A stretch of DNA of 43,880 nt from an uncultured Subdoligranulum sp. (GTDB lineage Bacteria; Bacillota; Clostridia; Oscillospirales; Ruminococcaceae), in assembly GCA_904374465.1 (NCBI GenBank), contig CAJFFY010000019.1, forward strand, positions 1 through 43,880, written 5' to 3'. Positions 39,785 to 43,880 of the stretch are shown here, piece after piece. Every line of letters begins with the position of its first letter. Within the stretch, counting starts at the first letter, position 1. The notes beneath the pieces are model-generated. The model saw only the letters and a list, made by a program, of their open reading frames with translations, had not been told where the DNA came from and did no database searches. The position numbers and the translations under genes were made by a program.

Positions 39785-41116
39785 TCAATGTAGTTCGGGC
39801 CAGTACTCCTTGTTGGCCTCGATCATGTCATCCAGAATTTTCTTTGCCACAAAAAGGCTGGGCACCGTCTTGGAAAGGGTGAACGCCATCAGGGCCTTCT
39901 CGTAGGAGTGTTCGATGGCCGCTTCCACGATCAGCTTTTCCACGGCTTCCTGCTGTTCGATCAGCCCCTTATAGAAGGTGGGGATCGCCCCTACCCGCAC
40001 CGGTTCGGGGCCGCGGTCGGTAATGTAAGCGGGAATTTCCACCATGGCATCCTCCGGCAGGTTTTCCACCGCACCCTTGTTTTCCACCATTACCAGGTGG
40101 CGCTGGCGCAGGTCGAAGGCCAGGCTCATGGCCACATCCACGATGAACTCCCCGTGGACACCGCCAAAGAATTTCGTCAGGTCCACTTCCTTGCCGGCAC
40201 GGTAGTCTGCCACCGCATCAAAGATGCGCTTTTCGCGACCTTCCATGACCTCGTTGGCACGGGTGTGGTGGGGATCGCTGGACTGCACCACTTCATCCCC
40301 CAGCAGATAATACTGCATGTAGGTATTGGGCAGATAGTCGTGGAACGCCGAGCAGATATGTTTTGCGTTGGCGTAGGTGTGCAGCCAGGAGGGGTCGCTG
40401 TGCATCACGTCGCTCTTTTCATTCTTGGGCATGTAACCGTTTTCCGCCACATAGGCTTTGAGCTGCTCGGTGACATCGGTGCCGTTCAGCCGTACCTTGG
40501 TGAACCAGCCGAAGTGATTCAGGCCGAAGTAGTCCACTTCCAGGTCGTGGCGGTCGCAGCCCAGAATCTCGGCCATGTTGCGCTCAATGGCCACCGGCAT
40601 ATCGCAGATGTTCAGGATCCGGGCCTTGGGGCGCAGCCGGAAGGTGGCTTTGGCCACGATGGCCGCCGGGTTGGAGTAGTTGACAATCCAGTAGGTGGGT
40701 TTGGCGTATTTCTCGCAGTAGTCGATCAGTTCCACCATGGGGTAGATGGTGCGCAGCCCGTAGGCCAGGCCGCCGGGGCCGCAGGTTTCCTGGCCCACCA
40801 CGCCGTACTGCAGGGGGATCTTTTCGTCCTTTTCCCGCATGGCGTACAGGCCCACCCGCATCTGGGCAAAGATGAAATCCGCATCGGTCATGGCGGTTTC
40901 GGGGTCGGTGGTCAGGGTCAGTTTCAGGTCCGGGTCAAACAGATCCACCACATGGCGGACAATGACCCCCACGGCCTCCTGCCGCTCGGCATTGTTGTCG
41001 TAGAGGACCAGCTCGTTGAGCTTGAACTTATCTTTCTGGTTGAGCAGGCTTTTGACGATGCCCGGCGTGTAGGTGCTGCCGCCGCCGGCGATCACAAGTT
41101 TGAAGGTTTTCATCAT
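39785..41116 (-). CDS. 6-phospho-alpha-glucosidase, glycoside hydrolase family 4
   Basis: A 443-residue GH4 enzyme using NAD+ and a divalent metal. The dinucleotide site is VIAGGGSTYTPG (residues 8-19). The motif CDMP at 171-174 is that found in 6-phospho-alpha-glucosidases (GlvA/MalH type), whereas CelF enzymes have CNVP and alpha-galactosidases CHxV. Further family marks are IVNYSNPAAIVAKAT, LNHFGWFTKV and GGVHGEFIVD. It cleaves maltose 6-phosphate and related phosphorylated disaccharides taken up by the PTS permease encoded upstream. Two adjacent ATG codons follow an AAGGAGGATCTC ribosome site; the first is used here. Confidence 0.94.
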   Translation of the reverse strand: MMKTFKLVIAGGGSTYTPGIVKSLLNQKDKFKLNELVLYDNNAERQEAVGVIVRHVVDLFDPDLKLTLTTDPETAMTDADFIFAQMRVGLYAMREKDEKIPLQYGVVGQETCGPGGLAYGLRTIYPMVELIDYCEKYAKPTYWIVNYSNPAAIVAKATFRLRPKARILNICDMPVAIERNMAEILGCDRHDLEVDYFGLNHFGWFTKVRLNGTDVTEQLKAYVAENGYMPKNEKSDVMHSDPSWLHTYANAKHICSAFHDYLPNTYMQYYLLGDEVVQSSDPHHTRANEVMEGREKRIFDAVADYRAGKEVDLTKFFGGVHGEFIVDVAMSLAFDLRQRHLVMVENKGAVENLPEDAMVEIPAYITDRGPEPVRVGAIPTFYKGLIEQQEAVEKLIVEAAIEHSYEKALMAFTLSKTVPSLFVAKKILDDMIEANKEYWPELH

Positions 41117-41185
41117 GAGATCCTCCTTACAATTTCTTCATCGGTTGATACGATTCGTTTTGCATGGATCATCAGGCCGGGGTTC

Positions 41186-42778
41186 TCACTCTTCCCGTCC
41201 CAGGGCTGCATCCACCGCGGCGCGGATGCGTCCCACCTTGGGGCCGTAGATGATCTGGATATTGCTGCCTTTGGTGACCAGACCCGCGGAACCGGTGGGC
41301 TTGAACCAATCCTTCTCCTTCACCAGCGCGGGGTCCTTTACCTCCACACGCAGACGGGTCATGCAGTTGCCCACATTGACGATGTTGTCGGCGCCGCCCA
41401 GGCCCTCAATGACCGTCTGGGCGTTCCGGGCATCCTCCTGCTTTTTCAGTTCGGCTTTGCCCGTGGCGCTGATCTGCTGTTTCACGGCTGCCGCATTGGC
41501 TGCCAGGTCCAGCACTTCATCGTCCTCCTCCCGGCCGGGGGTTTTCAGGTTCAGCCGCTTGATCAGGAAGACGAAAAGGAAATACATGACCACAATTTCC
41601 ACCAGACCCACCACCACGTACATGGGCCAGTGGGTACGGCCGATGCCGGCGGGCAGGTTGAGCACCAGGAAGTCAATGATGCCGTTGGTGGCACAGACAT
41701 GCACATCCAGCAGATAGACCACCATCTGGAACAGGCCGTCCATGATGGAGTAGACACCCCACAGCAGCGGCGCGGCAAACAGGAAGCTGAATTCCAACGG
41801 TTCGGTGACACCCACCAGGCAGGCGGTGAGCATGGCCGGCAGGATCTGGGCCTTGGTGGCCGCCTTTTTGTTTTTCTTGGCGGTGGTGATGAAGGCCAGC
41901 GACACGCCGATGACGCCGAAGGTTTTCATCAGACCGTAGGTCAGGAAGCGGGTGGAATCCGGCATGGTGGTGACGGTGGGATCGTTGAGCAAAGCCAGGA
42001 AAACCGGCTTGGCGCCCACGATCTGTTCGCCGTTGATGATCATGCTGTCACCGATGGCCGAGTAGAGGAAGGGCGACCATACCAGATGATGCAGACCGGT
42101 GGGAATGAGCACGCGGTTCAGGAAACCGTAGAGGAATACACCGAACGCACCGGCGGTGGACATGATGCCGGTCAGTGCGTTGATGGCCGCCGCGGCTACC
42201 GGCCAAACATAGGCTGCCACCAGGGCCAGGGCAAGCACCACCGGAAGCAGCACCAGAAAGACAAATTTACTGTTGCCGTACAGCGCGAAGGCGCCGTCAA
42301 ATTCGGTATCGATGAACCGGTTATGTACCACAGCCACGATCACGCCCAGGATCATCCCCAGGAAGACGCCCATGTCGGTGACATGGTAGCCCAGGCAGAT
42401 GGTCTGGCCGGTGCCGTACAGTGAGCTGGCATCGTTGCCTTCGATCACCAGCCCGGCGACGCTGAGCCATTTGGCGTTGGCTGCCAGCCAGATCAGGTAG
42501 CTGACCAGTGCCACAAAGGCCGCGTCTGCCTTGCGCTTTTTGGCAAGGTTCATGGCGATACCCACACAGAACAGAATACCCAGATTTCCGATTACGGCGC
42601 CCACGCCGCCGTTGATGAACTGGCCCACCGTCCAGAGCACACCGCCCTCGGTGACGAGGGAGGTATTGGACATCACAGACGAAAGCGCCTGAATCATACC
42701 GGCCAGCGGCAGGAAAAGGACCGGACCCATCAGAGCTTTGGAAAAGCTTTGCATGGCATCCATGACTTTAGTTTTCAT
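41186..42778 (-). CDS. PTS IICB component, alpha-glucoside (maltose) type
   Basis: A 530-residue membrane permease. The IIC domain (residues 1-425) begins MKTKVMDAMQSFSKALMGPV and has about ten helices, with GLHHLVWSPFLYSAIGD and GVTEPLEFSFLFAAPLLWG, both diagnostic of the glucose/maltose superfamily. The IIB domain at the C-terminus has the phosphorylated Cys472 in NVGNCMTRLRVEVKD. No IIA domain is present, so a IIA from elsewhere must serve. The alpha-glucoside assignment is supported by the downstream GH4 enzyme with CDMP. Expression starts at 42852-42880 and is controlled by the palindromes further upstream. Confidence 0.94.
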   Translation of the reverse strand: MKTKVMDAMQSFSKALMGPVLFLPLAGMIQALSSVMSNTSLVTEGGVLWTVGQFINGGVGAVIGNLGILFCVGIAMNLAKKRKADAAFVALVSYLIWLAANAKWLSVAGLVIEGNDASSLYGTGQTICLGYHVTDMGVFLGMILGVIVAVVHNRFIDTEFDGAFALYGNSKFVFLVLLPVVLALALVAAYVWPVAAAAINALTGIMSTAGAFGVFLYGFLNRVLIPTGLHHLVWSPFLYSAIGDSMIINGEQIVGAKPVFLALLNDPTVTTMPDSTRFLTYGLMKTFGVIGVSLAFITTAKKNKKAATKAQILPAMLTACLVGVTEPLEFSFLFAAPLLWGVYSIMDGLFQMVVYLLDVHVCATNGIIDFLVLNLPAGIGRTHWPMYVVVGLVEIVVMYFLFVFLIKRLNLKTPGREEDDEVLDLAANAAAVKQQISATGKAELKKQEDARNAQTVIEGLGGADNIVNVGNCMTRLRVEVKDPALVKEKDWFKPTGSAGLVTKGSNIQIIYGPKVGRIRAAVDAALGREE

Positions 42779-42851
42779 TGGCTTTTCTCCTCACTGTTTT
42801 TTGGTAGTACCTGTTGTTTCAGGATCGGGCGCCCTCCTGATTTGCACTTTG

Positions 42852-42880
42852 ATTATATCCATATTGCACAAATTATTCAA
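42852..42880 (-). promoter_or_regulatory. Promoter of the PTS/GH4 operon
   Basis: TTGAAT (42875-42880), 17 bp, TATAAT (42852-42857). Confidence 0.85.
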
Positions 42881-42897
42881 TATATATTGATACTTTT

Positions 42898-42930
42898 TGA
42901 ACATGTTCACCCATTCCGAAACATGTTTCG
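42898..42930. promoter_or_regulatory. Two palindromic operators between PTS and RpiR genes
   Basis: TGAACATGTTCA (42898-42909) and CGAAACATGTTTCG (42917-42930) are perfect palindromes with centres 20 bp apart. They lie upstream of the -35 of the PTS promoter and of the RpiR promoter. Likely binding sites for the RpiR regulator. Confidence 0.75.
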
Positions 42931-42942
42931 CGCCAAACCGCC

Positions 42943-42970
42943 TTGCATCCTGCGGAGATCTTTGTATAAT
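42943..42970 (+). promoter_or_regulatory. Promoter of the RpiR gene
   Basis: TTGCAT (42943-42948), 16 bp, TATAAT (42965-42970), leader about 40 nt. Confidence 0.8.
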
Positions 42971-43016
42971 TTATATAAGAAAGAATGTACGCCACCTTCT
43001 TACCGGGGAGTTTTCC

Positions 43017-43784
43017 ATGAAGCACGATCTCTATAAACTTGCCGAACAATACCACCTTTCCGCCTCCGAACAGTCCCTGTTGCAGGCCGTCCTGGAAGCC
43101 GCAGACCAGAACGCACAGTACAGCGTGCGGGAATTCGCTGCCCGCAACTACACCTCCCCCGCCGCCATCATCCGTCTGAGCAAAAAGCTGGGTTATACCG
43201 GTTATACCGATATGGTCTACCGGCTGCGGTTCCTGCTTCAAAACGAGATCAACAACCGTACCCACGCATCCCACATTACCTCCTTCATCGGCGAGATCCC
43301 CTCCGAACAAATCAGTGCTTTTCTTGCCCTGCTGAAAAGAAACCGGCAAGCCCCCATTCTGGTCACCGGCACCGGCTTCTGTGCACCGCTGCGGGATTTT
43401 TTTGTGCGCAAATTGCTGGTGCTGGGCTACCATGCCATTGGCACCAACAGCTATGAGGTCTATGAAAACAATGTCCTGCAGGCGAAGCTGGTGCTGGCCA
43501 TCAGCAAAAGCGGCACCACCGACACCATTGTAAAGCCCGTGCAGGATGCCCGCCGCCATGGCATAGACGTGGTGGCCTTTACCGGCGGGCAGCATTCCCC
43601 CATCGCGGAAAGTGCCGACCCAGCTTTTTTGCTGCTGGACGACAAGATTCTGGATGACCGGAACCTGACGGCCAACTATTTTTACGCCAGGGTTTTGATT
43701 CTGTTTGAATACCTGATGGATCTGAGCCTGGATTCGCATGAGGAAAATCCGGAACCGGCCCCTTCGTCCGGCAACATGCCATAA
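43017..43784 (+). CDS. RpiR-family transcriptional regulator (HTH + SIS domain)
   Basis: A 255-residue regulator. The ATG at 43017 follows GGGGAGTTTTCC. Residues 1-75 are the RpiR helix-turn-helix (YSVREFAARNYTSPAAIIRL, SKKLGYTGYTDMVYRLR), and residues 105-240 the sugar isomerase (SIS) domain that binds phosphosugars (PILVTGTGFCAPLRDFFVRK, LAISKSGTTDTIVKPV). It is divergent to the PTS/GH4 operon and is very probably its sugar-phosphate-responsive regulator (GlvR-like activators of maltose uptake belong to this family). Confidence 0.94.
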   Translation: MKHDLYKLAEQYHLSASEQSLLQAVLEAADQNAQYSVREFAARNYTSPAAIIRLSKKLGYTGYTDMVYRLRFLLQNEINNRTHASHITSFIGEIPSEQISAFLALLKRNRQAPILVTGTGFCAPLRDFFVRKLLVLGYHAIGTNSYEVYENNVLQAKLVLAISKSGTTDTIVKPVQDARRHGIDVVAFTGGQHSPIAESADPAFLLLDDKILDDRNLTANYFYARVLILFEYLMDLSLDSHEENPEPAPSSGNMP

Positions 43785-43835
43785 AGACAATCCAAATGAG
43801 CAAAGTACACAATGATGTGATTTTTGGAGGAAGTC

Positions 43836-43880
43836 ATGATCAAAGCAATTATGAAAATCCATACCACTTCTTCTTCGGTT
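43836..43880 (+). CDS. Start of an unidentified gene (15 codons)
   Basis: ATG at 43836 behind a TTTGGAGGAAGTC ribosome site, giving MIKAIMKIHTTSSSV before the window ends. It lies 51 bp after the RpiR gene and could be co-transcribed. Too short to identify. Confidence 0.6.
   Translation, partial: MIKAIMKIHTTSSSV

Noticed and set aside
1..43880. CRISPR arrays, insertion sequences, transposases or rRNA genes
   Set aside because: No regularly spaced repeats, transposase motifs or rRNA-like sequence were seen in the window.

Overview
The window looks like chromosome from a GC-rich Gram-positive gut Firmicute, most likely an Oscillospiraceae/Ruminococcaceae member related to Faecalibacterium, Gemmiger or Subdoligranulum. 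The reasons are near-consensus sigma-A promoters (TTGACA-17-TATAAT type), strong AGGAGG ribosome sites, a sortase-type surface adhesin, a split transketolase, a DUF3793/flavodoxin pair and heavy GC bias at third codon positions. The genus is an inference from gene content, not a database match.

Layout. Positions 1-489 hold the start of an oligopeptide-type ABC permease. A tRNA-Arg(ACG) follows at 858-934, then a BTAD-type regulator with a degenerate GGDEF-like tail (1066-2295). From 2430 to 17576 the minus strand carries a compact, fully open phage structural operon. In transcription order it encodes a sigma-like regulator, portal, small protein, N4-gp56-type capsid, head-tail connectors, tail tube, two tail chaperones including Gp15, tape measure, distal tail protein, tail-tip/endopeptidase protein, several tail-tip or fibre proteins, XkdX, an M23 endolysin and a holin. 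No terminase, integrase, repressor or replication gene is present, and the module sits between ordinary host genes. A palindrome-rich non-coding element (17720-17933) separates it from a cardiolipin synthase gene.

The middle of the window (19.6-31.4 kb) is host metabolism and transport. It contains a small conserved gene, transketolase N and C subunits, an autoregulated HTH/membrane-protein pair, flavodoxin plus DUF3793, a ZIP metal transporter, a MATE exporter, a LysR regulator and a divergent heterodimeric ABC exporter. The DUF3793/flavodoxin operon and the ZIP gene share an almost identical operator, GTTAG-N6-CTAAC, placed just downstream of their promoters, which points to one metal-responsive regulon.

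The right part (31.5-43.9 kb) holds a roughly 2,000-residue vWA/FctA-repeat surface adhesin whose frame is broken at an AT-rich tandem repeat, a C69 dipeptidase, and an alpha-glucoside utilisation locus. That locus consists of a GH4 6-phospho-alpha-glucosidase, a PTS IICB permease and a divergent RpiR regulator, with two palindromic operators 20 bp apart in the shared intergenic region. The window ends in the first 15 codons of another gene.

The most unusual object is the terminase-less and integrase-less head-tail-lysis module. Its reading frames and translational signals are intact, so it looks either like a domesticated phage particle (GTA-like or tailocin-like) or like one half of a split phage genome. 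The sequence alone cannot decide between these.
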